A stretch of 35,148 bases of DNA from Pseudomonas sp. (GCF_028293835.1 NZ_JAQGNX010000101.1:1-35148), one strand, 5' to 3'. Shown: positions 1 through 8,210, counted from the stretch's first letter. A program made the numbers and translations. The notes: a model not told the origin generated them from the letters alone.

Positions 1-21
1 GTCAGGCGAGACTGAACAAAG

Positions 22-37
22 TGGCACGTTTATTTCA
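22..37 (+). promoter_or_regulatory. Candidate sigma-54 (-24/-12) promoter
   Basis: The sequence has an exact -24 element TGGCACG, then four bases, then TTTCA where TTGCA is expected. The single mismatch is at the well-conserved G of the -12 GC. Transcription would start near 48, which puts the hairpins at 58-144 in the leader of the amiC-like operon. Sigma-54 control would suit nitrogen acquisition from amides. This is an inference from one imperfect match. Confidence 0.4.
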
Positions 38-102
38 TAAGCAACTGTACGCACAAGCCTGGCCCCGCCTTTAAGTCTTGTCTAAATTACGCGCCCGAGC
101 GC

Positions 103-118
103 CAGGTAACGAAGCCTG
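103..118 (+). promoter_or_regulatory. Candidate ANTAR-target hairpin in operon leader
   Basis: CAGG (103-106) pairs with CCTG (115-118), and T107-G114 can form a wobble pair. This leaves the hexaloop AACGAA (108-113), with A at position 1 and G at position 4, the two bases conserved in RNA hairpins bound by ANTAR antiterminators. Its 3' arm is the first four bases of the downstream terminator stem, so the two structures exclude each other. A short hairpin just upstream (GCG 91-93 / CGC 100-102, loop CCCGAG) could be the partner hairpin. It has G at position 4 but lacks A at position 1. The AmiR-like protein encoded at 1301-1894 is the obvious binder. Confidence 0.6.
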
Positions 119-153
119 ATCGACCAGCCCACTGGTCGATCAGGTTTTTTTTT
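115..153 (+). terminator. Intrinsic terminator/attenuator before amiC-like gene
   Basis: There is a perfect 13-bp stem (115-127 with 132-144), loop CCCA, followed by nine T. The ribosome binding site GGAG (154-157) begins right after the T run, and the first operon gene starts at 165. A terminator so close to the first start codon must be read through for the operon to be expressed. That is the arrangement used by AmiR/ANTAR-controlled leaders. It could instead only end a transcript entering from the left, but the overlapping hairpin at 103-118 argues for attenuation. Confidence 0.85.
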
Positions 154-164
154 GGAGAAAATAA

Positions 165-1304
165 ATGCGCCGCACGATTGAGGTTGGGCTGTTGCTCTCG
201 ACCGACGGGACTTACAAACGCATGGGCCAAAACGCGTTGGCCGGGGCCGAGCATGCGCTTGCCGAAATCAATCGTAATGCAGGCTACGATTTTCAGCTGC
301 GGGCCACGCACATCAATCCACAGGGTTTTCTACACAAATACGGTGAGGGTTCGGTGCAGTTAATGGACGCTGGAATTCGCCATATCTTTGGGACAACCAC
401 ATCGGCGAGTCGCAAAGAGATCATTCCTGACCTGGAACAGAACGCCAGTTTGCTGTGGTACGCCTGCCCATACGAAGGGTTTGAAAGTAGCGAGAACGTG
501 CTGTATCTCGGCGGCTGTCCGAACCAGACGCTGATTCCATTGCTACGCTATGCCCTGAATACCTTTGGCAAGCGCGCGCTGCTAGTGGGTTCCAACTACA
601 TTTGGGGCTGGGAAAGCAATCGCATCGCCCGGGAGATTCTTGAGGCAGCGCACGGGGAGGTACTGGGTGAAAAGTATGTCCACCTGGGTTCGACTCATTT
701 CAGCGAGTTGATCAAGAGCCTGATCAGCGACCGACCCTCTTTTATTCTGAACAATCTGGTGGGTGAGTCGTCCTACGCTTTTCTGCATCAGCTGGATGCC
801 GCGTGCCAAGCCGTTGACTTGAATTTGCCAGTGCTCAGTTGCAACTTGACTGAAGCTGAACTGGCGGAAGTGGGTGATATCCACAGCCTGCGATTGTTGT
901 CATGCGGGCCGTTTTTTGAAGACGTTGATCGCGGTTTCAGTCAACAGCAGCGGCGTCAGCATGGGCTGCATCGCTGCTCCCATTACTACACCGGGATGTA
1001 CGTCGCCGTGCATTTGTTTGCTCGGGCACTGAGCCAGTGTGGCAGCGATGATCCGGACGCCATTTGCGATTATCTTCACACGCACCCCCAGGACAGCGTG
1101 CTCGGTACGTTAAGTATTTCTGCACGCAACAATCACAGCAGTTTGCCGTGTCATATCGCCGAACTGCATGACGGTCGCTTCGTGGTGCTACACAGCGAAG
1201 CGCAACCGTTGCAGGCTGATCCATACCTGACCGCCACCGACCTGAGTGAATTCCACAGCCTGCGCGCTTCTGCGCCAGTGCCCCGCCTGAGGATCGTCAA
1301 ATGA
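165..1304 (+). CDS. amiC: AmiC-like amide-sensing periplasmic-binding-fold regulator
   Basis: This 379-residue protein has the size and layout of AmiC, the cytoplasmic amide sensor that holds the antiterminator AmiR inactive until amide binds. It has no signal peptide, as expected for a cytoplasmic member of the Leu/Ile/Val-binding fold. Shared landmarks I recognise are CPYEGFE (about residues 105-111), GSNYIWGWESNRI in the middle, and RNNHSSLPCHIAEL near the C terminus. The start is the ATG at 165 with GGAG at 154-157, directly after a terminator. The 3' end overlaps the amiR-like gene by ATGA, which fits a one-to-one complex of the two products. Unlike the classic ami operon, where the amidase comes first, the sensor gene is first here. 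The ligand cannot be read from sequence; small amides or formamide are plausible because a formamidase-family enzyme lies downstream. Confidence 0.85.
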   Translation: MRRTIEVGLLLSTDGTYKRMGQNALAGAEHALAEINRNAGYDFQLRATHINPQGFLHKYGEGSVQLMDAGIRHIFGTTTSASRKEIIPDLEQNASLLWYACPYEGFESSENVLYLGGCPNQTLIPLLRYALNTFGKRALLVGSNYIWGWESNRIAREILEAAHGEVLGEKYVHLGSTHFSELIKSLISDRPSFILNNLVGESSYAFLHQLDAACQAVDLNLPVLSCNLTEAELAEVGDIHSLRLLSCGPFFEDVDRGFSQQQRRQHGLHRCSHYYTGMYVAVHLFARALSQCGSDDPDAICDYLHTHPQDSVLGTLSISARNNHSSLPCHIAELHDGRFVVLHSEAQPLQADPYLTATDLSEFHSLRASAPVPRLRIVK

Positions 1305-1894
1305 GCCTGCTTAAACGCCCGGATTTTGAAAAGGGTCGCCTGCTGCTGATCGACTGCGAGCCACGGACCTTGGCCAGCCTGCAAAAAAGCCTGCAACGAC
1401 TGGGCATTACCCCGTTGGCGTTGTTTGAGGACGCCAACGATCCCCTTGATGACTGTTTTGCCGCCATCGTCGAGCTGGAACATTTCGCCAGCCCAGCGGT
1501 GCTGCAACGGCTGAACACCAGCAACGTGCCCATTGTGGCTCTGACACCCCATGAAACGTTGTCGCAAATTCAGCGCGCCATTGAGTTGGGCGCTACTGCA
1601 TTGCTCAACAAGCCCATTACCCAGGGCTCGGTTTACACCACGCTAATGATGGCGATTGGTCTGCGCGAACGGCTGGACGCCGACGCTCGCACTATCGATT
1701 CGCTGCAACAGCGGATCGGCGCCAGACCTCTATTGGCCCAGGCATTGGCGCGGTTGATGGTCGAGCACAACCTGGATGAGCGGCAAGCGTATGAACGGCT
1801 GCGAACGCTGTCGATGCAGCTCAATCGCAGCCTGGACGAACTGTGCGCGCAAATGGCTGCCAATCAGTTGCAGCAAGGCGGAAGCCGGACATGA
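1301..1894 (+). CDS. amiR: AmiR-like ANTAR-domain transcription antiterminator
   Basis: This 197-residue protein is nearly the length of AmiR. The N-terminal ~125 residues form a receiver-like domain beginning LLLIDCEPRTLASLQ. I see no clear phosphoacceptor Asp, so it is probably controlled by AmiC binding rather than phosphorylation, as in the known system. A helical linker (about 130-145) leads to a C-terminal ANTAR domain with LMVEHNLDERQAYERLR and LSMQLNRSLDEL. ANTAR domains bind paired RNA hairpins and prevent intrinsic termination. A matching hairpin/terminator pair lies in the leader at 103-153. The gene overlaps its neighbours by ATGA at both ends (1301-1304 and 1891-1894), so sensor, regulator and first permease are translationally coupled. 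The target of regulation is inferred. Confidence 0.85.
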   Translation: MSLLKRPDFEKGRLLLIDCEPRTLASLQKSLQRLGITPLALFEDANDPLDDCFAAIVELEHFASPAVLQRLNTSNVPIVALTPHETLSQIQRAIELGATALLNKPITQGSVYTTLMMAIGLRERLDADARTIDSLQQRIGARPLLAQALARLMVEHNLDERQAYERLRTLSMQLNRSLDELCAQMAANQLQQGGSRT

Positions 1895-2739
1895 GTGTGC
1901 TGCGGGCTTTGATTCGTCGTCCTGCGGTGGCGCTGTCGTTGCTGTACATCGCAATTGTCGTGCTATTGGCATTGTTTGCGCCTCTGATGAGTCCTTACGA
2001 CCCGTCCGAGCAATTCGTCGAAGGCCTGACGATGGAAGGCGCACCCATGGCGCCTGCCACACCTTACTGGCTGGGCACCGATTTGCTGGGCCGCGACCTG
2101 CTGTCTCGGTTGATTTATGGGGCGCGGACGTCGCTGTTTATTGGCTTGGTCGCCAACGGCCTCGCGGTATTGATCGGCACCCTGGTGGGCCTTACCGCAG
2201 GTTTTCTGCGCGGCTGGACCGGCAGCGTGTTGATGCGCTTTACCGACTTGATGATGGCGTTCCCGGCATTGCTGCTGGCGATTGCCTTGTCAGCGATTTT
2301 CCAGCCAAGCGTCTGGATCGTTGCGCTGGTGATCGCCATGGTCAACTGGGTGCAGATCGCCCGAGTGATCTACTCCGAGACCATTGCCCTCAGTGCCCGA
2401 GACTTTGTCGCGGTGGAGCGGACCCTGGGCGCCAGTTCCCTGCGCATCCTGTTCTCGCACCTGCTGCCGCATTTGCTGCCGACCATTCTGGTGTGGGCCA
2501 CGTTGGGGATATCCACCACGGTGCTGCTCGAAGCGACTTTGTCTTATCTCGGCGTGGGCGTGCAGCCGCCGACCCCGAGTTGGGGCAACATTATTTTTGA
2601 AAGCCAGACGTATTTCACCTCCGCGCCTTGGCTGGTGTTTTTCCCCGGTATCGCCATCGTCCTGCTGTCACTGGCCTTCAACCTGGTCGGCGATGCCCTG
2701 CGCGATGAACTCGACCCTACCTTGATCGGGAGAAGCTGA
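1891..2739 (+). CDS. ABC transporter permease, DppC/OppC type
   Basis: An inner-membrane subunit of a peptide/nickel-type ABC importer, 282 residues from the ATG at 1891, which overlaps the stop of the amiR-like gene. It has an N-terminal membrane segment (about 14-36), the family motif GTDLLGRDLLSRLIYGARTS near residue 67, several hydrophobic helices, and a cytoplasmic coupling loop containing ERTLGASSLRILFSHLLPHL (EAA-like). The C-terminal LGVGVQPPTPSWGN is also typical of this subfamily. An upstream ATG at 1843 is in frame but would add 16 residues overlapping amiR and has no support. It should pair with the DppB-type permease at 2740 and the double ATPase at 6359. The transported substrate is unknown, possibly a small peptide or amide-containing compound. 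Confidence 0.88.
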   Translation: MSVLRALIRRPAVALSLLYIAIVVLLALFAPLMSPYDPSEQFVEGLTMEGAPMAPATPYWLGTDLLGRDLLSRLIYGARTSLFIGLVANGLAVLIGTLVGLTAGFLRGWTGSVLMRFTDLMMAFPALLLAIALSAIFQPSVWIVALVIAMVNWVQIARVIYSETIALSARDFVAVERTLGASSLRILFSHLLPHLLPTILVWATLGISTTVLLEATLSYLGVGVQPPTPSWGNIIFESQTYFTSAPWLVFFPGIAIVLLSLAFNLVGDALRDELDPTLIGRS

Positions 2740-3666
2740 ATGTTGACGTTCATCAGTCGCCGCATTGGTTATTCGTTACTGATTCTGCTCGGCGTTACGT
2801 TCATCACCTATTTGCTGCTGTTTATGTTGCCGGCAGACCCTGCGCGGCAAATCGCCGGGCGCAGTGCTACGCCGGAAGTGGTGGCTGGAATCCGTGCGCA
2901 GTTGGGCCTGGACCTGCCTTTTTATCAGCAGTACGCCAGCTACCTCGGCAAGCTGGTGCAGGGTGATTTGGGCCGCTCGTATATACAGCGTAGCGAGGTT
3001 ACCGAATTGATCGGATCGCGCTTGCGGCCTTCATTGGAATTGATGGGCGCAGGCATTGGCTTCGAGCTATTGATCGGCATTACGCTCGGCGTAATAGCTG
3101 CTCTGCGACGTGACAGTTGGGCCGATAAATTGCTCATGGCGCTGTCGTTCGTGGGCGTTTCTGCGCCGCAATTTATTGCCGCGATGTTATTCCTGTACTT
3201 CTTTGCGGTGCAGCTCGGCTGGTTCCCGATGGGGGGCTACGGCGGGGTTGAACACCTGATATTGCCAGCCTTGACCCTGGGCATTCTCGGCAGCGGTTGG
3301 TACTCGCGCATGGTTCGCTCTTCGATGATCGAAGTGCTGCACCAAGACTTCATTCGCACTGCACGCGCCAAAGGTTTGAGCCGGGTTCGCGTGGTGCTGC
3401 GTCATGTGCTGCCCAACGCCATCGTGCCGGTGATCCCAATGATTGGCATCGACATCGGCATCTTCATGGGCGGGCTGGTGGTGGTCGAGTCGGTGTTTGG
3501 CTGGCCGGGCATTGGCCAGTTGACCTGGCAAGCGATTCAGCAAGTAGACATCCCGGTCATCGTCGGCGTGACCACGGTTTCTGCGGTGGCGATCGTCTTC
3601 GGCAATTTGATCGCCGACCTGGTGATCCCCTGGATTGATCCGCGAATCGACATCAAAAAACACTAA
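2740..3666 (+). CDS. ABC transporter permease, DppB/OppB type
   Basis: This 308-residue inner-membrane protein has its ATG immediately after the stop codon of the preceding permease and a GGGAGAAG ribosome binding site inside that gene. The N-terminal helix LLILLGVTFITYLLLFMLP and the following D-P-A-R and R-A-Q-LGLD elements are typical of DppB-type permeases. The EAA-type loop reads ARAKGLSRVRVVLRHVLPNA, the cytoplasmic contact for the ATPase. Another family mark is VVVESVFGWPGIGQL towards the C terminus. The gene order (DppC-type before DppB-type) is the reverse of the classical dppABCDF order. It forms the transmembrane channel with the gene at 1891. Confidence 0.88.
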   Translation: MLTFISRRIGYSLLILLGVTFITYLLLFMLPADPARQIAGRSATPEVVAGIRAQLGLDLPFYQQYASYLGKLVQGDLGRSYIQRSEVTELIGSRLRPSLELMGAGIGFELLIGITLGVIAALRRDSWADKLLMALSFVGVSAPQFIAAMLFLYFFAVQLGWFPMGGYGGVEHLILPALTLGILGSGWYSRMVRSSMIEVLHQDFIRTARAKGLSRVRVVLRHVLPNAIVPVIPMIGIDIGIFMGGLVVVESVFGWPGIGQLTWQAIQQVDIPVIVGVTTVSAVAIVFGNLIADLVIPWIDPRIDIKKH

Positions 3667-3696
3667 AAACGTTCACCACAGATAAGGGGCAGGAGC

Positions 3697-5316
3697 ATGA
3701 AAAAAACAGCACTATCCTTGGCCGTAGCGGCCACGTTATTTGCCGGGACACTTCTGGCCGATGACTATGATCCGGCCGCGAAAGACGGCGGCAAAATAGT
3801 TGTCACTTATCAGAACGACGTCGCCACTCTCGACCCGGCCATCGGGTACGACTGGCAGAACTGGTCGATGATCAAAAGCCTGTTCGATGGGTTGATGGAC
3901 TACAAGCCAGGCACCACCGAGTTGGTTAAAAAACTGGCGCAGGACTACAAAATATCCGACGACGGCACCGTTTATACCTTCACCCTGAAAAAGGGCGTGA
4001 AGTTCCAGAACGGTCGCGAGCTTAAGGCCAGCGACGTCAAATACTCCCTGGAGCGTACGGTCAATCCAAAAACCCAAAGCCCAGGCGCAGGCTTTTTCAG
4101 CCCTATCGTGGGCTACGAGGACATGACCACCAACAAGTCCGAGCATTTATCGGGCATCGAAGTGGTCGACGACTACACGGTGAAAATCACCCTGAAACAG
4201 GCGAATGCGACCTTCCTGCATGTAATGGCGATCAACTTCGCTTCGATCGTGCCAAAGGAAGAAGTCGAGAAGTGGGGTGCTGATTTCGGCAAGCATCCGA
4301 TGGGCACCGGTGCATTCAGCCTGGCTGAATGGAAGCTCGGTCAGCAGATTGTGTTCAAGAAAAATCCCGACTACTTCAAAACCGGTTTGCCGCACCTCGA
4401 CAGCATCACCTTCGAGATCGGCCAGGACCCAACGGTCGCCCTGCTGCGCCTGGAGAAAGGCGAAGTGGATATTGCCGGTGATGGCGTACCACCGGCCAAA
4501 TTTCTCGAATTCAAGAACGATCCGAAGTTCAAGGGCTACGTCGTCACCGGCAATCAGTTGCAGACCGGCTACGTAACCATGAAAACCACTCTGCCGCCAT
4601 TCGACAACCTTAAGGTGCGTCAGGCGATCAACATGGCGATCAGCAAAGACCGCATCGTGCGCATCATTAATGGGCGAGCAATCCCGGCCAACCAGCCGTT
4701 ACCGCCAGCGATGCCTGGTTACGACAGCGCTTACAAAGGTTATAGCTACGACGTCGAAGGCGCGAAGAAACTGATGGCAGAGGCGGGTTTGGCCAAAGGT
4801 TTCGACACCGAGCTGTACGTGATGAATACCGATCCGCAGCCGCGAATCGCTCAAGCTATCCAGGCGGATCTTGCGAAGATCGGCGTGCGTGCGCAGATCA
4901 AATCCTTGGCGCAAGCCAACGTGATTGCAGCCGGCAGCTCCAAGGATCAGGCACCGATGGTCTGGTCGGGCGGCATGGCCTGGATCGCCGACTTCCCGGA
5001 CCCGTCGAACTTCTATGGACCCATCCTGGGCTGTGATGGCGCGGTGGATGGTGGCTGGAACTGGGCGCTGTATTGCAACAAAGCACTGGATGCCCAGGCG
5101 GCAAAAGCCGACAGCATGGCCAAACCGGAGCAGCAGGCCGAGCGTACCGCGATGTGGAAGAAGATATTTACCGACGTCATGGCTGATGCGCCGTGGGTGC
5201 CGATCTTCAACGAGCAGCGGTTCACCGTGCGCTCGGCGCGCATGGGCGGCAACGATGCGTTGTATGTCGATCCGGTTCACGTACCGGTCAATTACGACTA
5301 CATCTGGATCAAATAA
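3697..5316 (+). CDS. Periplasmic substrate-binding protein, peptide/nickel ABC family (SBP_bac_5)
   Basis: This 539-residue protein has a clear Sec signal peptide (MKK, a hydrophobic core, likely cleavage after LLA near residue 21). The mature part has the family-5 solute-binding pattern: VTYQNDVATLDPAIGYDWQN near the N terminus, GVKFQNGRELKASDVKYSLER around residue 100, GTGAFSLAEWKLGQQIVFKK around 200, and FDNLKVRQAINMAISKDRIV around 305. Length and order match DppA-like proteins. GCAGGAG precedes the ATG at a normal distance, and the gene is 30 bp after the permease. It delivers substrate to the two permeases encoded upstream. A stem-loop with a short T run follows at 5349, which would let this subunit be made in excess over the downstream products. 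The ligand is not identifiable by eye. Confidence 0.9.
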   Translation: MKKTALSLAVAATLFAGTLLADDYDPAAKDGGKIVVTYQNDVATLDPAIGYDWQNWSMIKSLFDGLMDYKPGTTELVKKLAQDYKISDDGTVYTFTLKKGVKFQNGRELKASDVKYSLERTVNPKTQSPGAGFFSPIVGYEDMTTNKSEHLSGIEVVDDYTVKITLKQANATFLHVMAINFASIVPKEEVEKWGADFGKHPMGTGAFSLAEWKLGQQIVFKKNPDYFKTGLPHLDSITFEIGQDPTVALLRLEKGEVDIAGDGVPPAKFLEFKNDPKFKGYVVTGNQLQTGYVTMKTTLPPFDNLKVRQAINMAISKDRIVRIINGRAIPANQPLPPAMPGYDSAYKGYSYDVEGAKKLMAEAGLAKGFDTELYVMNTDPQPRIAQAIQADLAKIGVRAQIKSLAQANVIAAGSSKDQAPMVWSGGMAWIADFPDPSNFYGPILGCDGAVDGGWNWALYCNKALDAQAAKADSMAKPEQQAERTAMWKKIFTDVMADAPWVPIFNEQRFTVRSARMGGNDALYVDPVHVPVNYDYIWIK

Positions 5317-5348
5317 AACCCTGTCGGCTCGCTCTATGCGCAGCCAAT

Positions 5349-5374
5349 CGCCACGCCTGCGGGCGTGGCGTTTT
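5349..5374 (+). terminator. Stem-loop with T tract between binding protein and amidase
   Basis: A perfect 9-bp stem (CGCCACGCC at 5349-5357 with 5362-5370), loop TGCG, then TTTT. It lies 33 bp after the binding-protein stop and 19 bp before the amidase start. With only four T it is probably a partial terminator or an mRNA-stabilising 3' hairpin for the binding-protein message rather than a full operon end. Confidence 0.6.
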
Positions 5375-5392
5375 CAACGCTGGAGATTTCCC

Positions 5393-6340
5393 ATGTGCCA
5401 GACCTGCCTGGTCAAGACCATTCATAGCATCAACAGCCATTTCGGTTGGGACAACAGCCTGCAACCCACCGCCACAGTAGCGCCGGGTTCTATGTTGGAG
5501 TTCATCTGTAAAGATTCTTCCAATGGCTTCTTTACCCCGAATTCGGTGGTAAGCGATGTGTCGAGTATTCCGTTCGACAAGATCAATCCGGTCACCGGGC
5601 CGATTTTTGTCGAAGGCGCCGAGCCAGGTGATGTACTGAAAATCACCATCGACAGCTTCAAGCCCAGCGGCTTCGGTTGGACGGCGGCCATTCCGGGTTT
5701 CGGCTTGTTGGCGGATCAGTTCCCGGACCCGGCGCTGGCCCTGTGGCACTACGATAAAGGCTCGTTGGCGCCTGCTGCCTTCAGTGACTTTGCGAAAATT
5801 CCGCTTAAACCTTTTGCCGGGACGATTGGCCTGGCCCCCGCTGCGGCCGGCTTGCATTCGGTGGTGCCGCCACGTCGGGTTGGCGGCAACCTGGACATTC
5901 GCGACCTGTCGGCGGGCACCACGTTGTACTTGCCGGTTGAAGTCAGCGGCGCGTTGTTATCCATTGGCGATACCCATGCCGCCCAAGGTGACGGCGAGGT
6001 CTGCGGTACGGCCATCGAAAGCGCAATGGACGTGGTAGTAAAACTGGATCTGATCAAAAACACACCGCTGGCCACCCCGCGCTTTAGCACCCCGGGCCCG
6101 GTCACCCGGCATCTCGACAGCGCAGGTTACGAGGCATTTACCGGGATCGGCCCGGACCTGATGCAAGCTGCGCGGCAGGCGGTGGGCAATACCATCGACT
6201 GGCTGTGTCGTGAGCACGGTATGCCTGCAGAACAGGCTTACATGCTGTGTTCGGTGTGCGGTGATTTGCGCATCAGCGAAATCGTCGATCTGCCCAATTG
6301 GGTGGTGTCGTTCTACTTCCCGAAAATTGTGTTTACCTGA
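5393..6340 (+). CDS. Acetamidase/formamidase family protein (FmdA_AmdA)
   Basis: A 315-residue member of the FmdA/AmdA family, which hydrolyses formamide or acetamide to ammonia and the carboxylic acid. It is unrelated to the nitrilase-type AmiE of the classic ami operon. Features seen are an early H-FGWDNSLQP segment, PVTGPIFVEGAEPGDVL, the SIGDTHAAQGDGEVCGTAIE segment near residue 200 that is highly conserved in the family, and a C-terminal AYMLCSVCGDLRISEIVD. The start is the ATG at 5393, with GGAG seven bases upstream. Longer in-frame readings would run antiparallel to common sense into the binding-protein gene. Its place in an operon with an amide sensor and an importer suggests that imported or metabolised compounds release an amide that is degraded here for nitrogen. 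The exact substrate is inferred. Confidence 0.85.
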   Translation: MCQTCLVKTIHSINSHFGWDNSLQPTATVAPGSMLEFICKDSSNGFFTPNSVVSDVSSIPFDKINPVTGPIFVEGAEPGDVLKITIDSFKPSGFGWTAAIPGFGLLADQFPDPALALWHYDKGSLAPAAFSDFAKIPLKPFAGTIGLAPAAAGLHSVVPPRRVGGNLDIRDLSAGTTLYLPVEVSGALLSIGDTHAAQGDGEVCGTAIESAMDVVVKLDLIKNTPLATPRFSTPGPVTRHLDSAGYEAFTGIGPDLMQAARQAVGNTIDWLCREHGMPAEQAYMLCSVCGDLRISEIVDLPNWVVSFYFPKIVFT

Positions 6341-6358
6341 GGCGTGTGAGGACTTTTG

Positions 6359-8104
6359 ATGAGTAACCAGACCTTACAGCCGGTGTTGTCGGTGCAGCAG
6401 TTGTCGGTCGACGTCGGCCATGGCCCGGACGCTCGCCGGGTGGTCGATGACCTCACGTTTGATTTGTATCCGGGGCAAACGCTGTGTATTGCTGGGGAAT
6501 CCGGCAGCGGCAAATCGCTGTCGTCGCTGGCGATCATGGGATTGCTGCCCAAGTCGGTACAAGTGACACAAGGCGCGATTCTGTTTGGCGGGCGCGACTT
6601 GATCGGTCTCGCAGAACCTGAATTGCAACTGCTGCGCGGCAAGCAGATAGGCATGATTTTCCAGGAGCCCATGACCTCGCTGAATCCACTGATGACAGTT
6701 GGTCAGCAGATGGAGGAAACCTTGCGTCGTCACGAACCTTTGGGCCGCCAGGCGTTGCGTCAGCGGACTCGAGAAATGCTTGATTCGGTGCGTATGCCGC
6801 AGGTGGAAAAGCGCTTGTTGCAGTATCCACACGAGTTGTCTGGCGGGATGCGCCAACGAGTGATGATCGCCATGGCCATGCTCTGTCGACCGCAAGTTCT
6901 GATCGCAGACGAGCCTACCACCGCATTGGACGTCACGATTCAGGCGCAAATCCTGCAATTGATGCGCGAGTTGCAGCAGGTCTACGGCACCAGTCTGCTG
7001 ATGATCACCCATGACATGGGCGTGGTGGCTGAGATGGCCGATTATGTGGTGGTGATGAATCACGGCCGTACTGAAGAGCAGGCACCGGTGCGCGCGTTAT
7101 TTACTCAGCCAGGCGCTGCTTACACGCAGAAGCTGCTTGCCGCCGTACCGGTGCTCGGCACTGCGGGCGAGCCGCAAGACCTCAGTGAGCGGCCGGTGGT
7201 ATTGAAAGTGCAGGACCTGTGTGTGCGATTCCGGATGAGCATGGGTTGGTTCAAAGAAGACAAGCAGGTGCATGCCGTCGAGCGGCTCAACTTCGAACTG
7301 CGTCAGGGCGAGACCTTGGGGTTGGTAGGGGAGAGCGGGTGCGGCAAGTCTTCCACCGGCAAGGCGCTGATGAATATGCTGGCCTATCAAGGCAGCGTGA
7401 AACTGTGCGGCAAGGAACTCAATGGACTGCAAGGCGCCGAGTTGCAAGCGGTGCGCCGCGACATCCAGATGGTGTTTCAAGACCCCTACGCGGCGCTCAA
7501 TCCGCGCAAGAACATCTTCGAGCTGATCGGCGAACCGTTGCTGATTCACGACCGCGTGCCGCTGGCCCAGCGTCGGGAACGTGTGGCTGAACTACTGCGT
7601 CAGGTCGACATGCCAGCGGATGCCATGCGCCGCTACCCGCACCAATTTTCCGGTGGCCAGCGTCAGAGAATCTGCATCGCCCGGGCCCTGGCGCTCAATC
7701 CGAAAATTATTATCGCCGACGAATCCGTTTCAGCCCTGGACGTCTCGGTGCAGGCGCAAGTCCTGGAGTTGCTGGAACACCTGCGCGATCAGCACCAGCT
7801 CAGCTATCTGTTCATTTCCCACGACTTGGCCGTGGTTGAGCGCATCTGTCATCGGGTAGCGGTGATGTATGGCGGGCAAATTGTCGAAATCGGCCGCCGT
7901 GACCTCGTCCTGCATAATCCGCAGCATCCCTATACCAAGCGGCTGCTCAGCGCTGTGCCGATGCCGGATGTCGATCGCACCCATGACTTTAAAGCGTTGC
8001 TTAAGGAATTCGAGCAGCCGAGTCCGATCAAGGCCAAAGGCTATGAAGCGCCGGCGCAAACTTTTTTGAAGCGTGGGGAGGAGCATTGGGTGGCGGCGGG
8101 GTGA
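6359..8104 (+). CDS. Dual-ATPase subunit of peptide-type ABC importer (DppD-DppF fusion)
   Basis: This 581-residue cytoplasmic protein has two complete ABC nucleotide-binding domains in tandem. Domain 1 (about 10-265) has Walker A GESGSGKS, signature LSGGMRQRV and Walker B VLIADEPTTALD. Domain 2 (about 280-545) has GESGCGKS, signature FSGGQRQRI and IIIADESVSALD. Both have the H-loop (ITHDMG and ISHDLA). The QHPYTKRLLSAVPMPD segment typical of oligopeptide ATPases follows domain 2. The fusion replaces separate DppD and DppF proteins and would power the two permeases in this operon. The preferred start is the ATG at 6359, with GAGGA at 6348-6352; a TTG lies one codon upstream. It is the last gene of the operon, and no clear terminator is seen before the convergent gene. 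Confidence 0.9.
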   Translation: MSNQTLQPVLSVQQLSVDVGHGPDARRVVDDLTFDLYPGQTLCIAGESGSGKSLSSLAIMGLLPKSVQVTQGAILFGGRDLIGLAEPELQLLRGKQIGMIFQEPMTSLNPLMTVGQQMEETLRRHEPLGRQALRQRTREMLDSVRMPQVEKRLLQYPHELSGGMRQRVMIAMAMLCRPQVLIADEPTTALDVTIQAQILQLMRELQQVYGTSLLMITHDMGVVAEMADYVVVMNHGRTEEQAPVRALFTQPGAAYTQKLLAAVPVLGTAGEPQDLSERPVVLKVQDLCVRFRMSMGWFKEDKQVHAVERLNFELRQGETLGLVGESGCGKSSTGKALMNMLAYQGSVKLCGKELNGLQGAELQAVRRDIQMVFQDPYAALNPRKNIFELIGEPLLIHDRVPLAQRRERVAELLRQVDMPADAMRRYPHQFSGGQRQRICIARALALNPKIIIADESVSALDVSVQAQVLELLEHLRDQHQLSYLFISHDLAVVERICHRVAVMYGGQIVEIGRRDLVLHNPQHPYTKRLLSAVPMPDVDRTHDFKALLKEFEQPSPIKAKGYEAPAQTFLKRGEEHWVAAG

Positions 8105-8210
8105 GCGCTGGGGCGATAGTATCCGGCCCGCTAACGTTTATCCTGATGCGCTATCACGTGTTTCTGGCAATTTTCCAGTTGTATTGAGGTTGTTTTTCGA
8201 CAATTGGCAC

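Noticed and set aside
3187..3663. 158-residue open frame on the minus strand inside the DppB-like gene
   Set aside because: It is fully antisense to a well-supported permease, rich in His/Asp/Asn as expected for a complement of membrane-protein codons, with no ribosome binding site.
4925..5392. N-terminal extension of the amidase frame into the binding-protein gene
   Set aside because: Similarity to FmdA starts at the ATG at 5393, which has GGAG upstream; the earlier part is an Arg/Trp-rich out-of-frame shadow.
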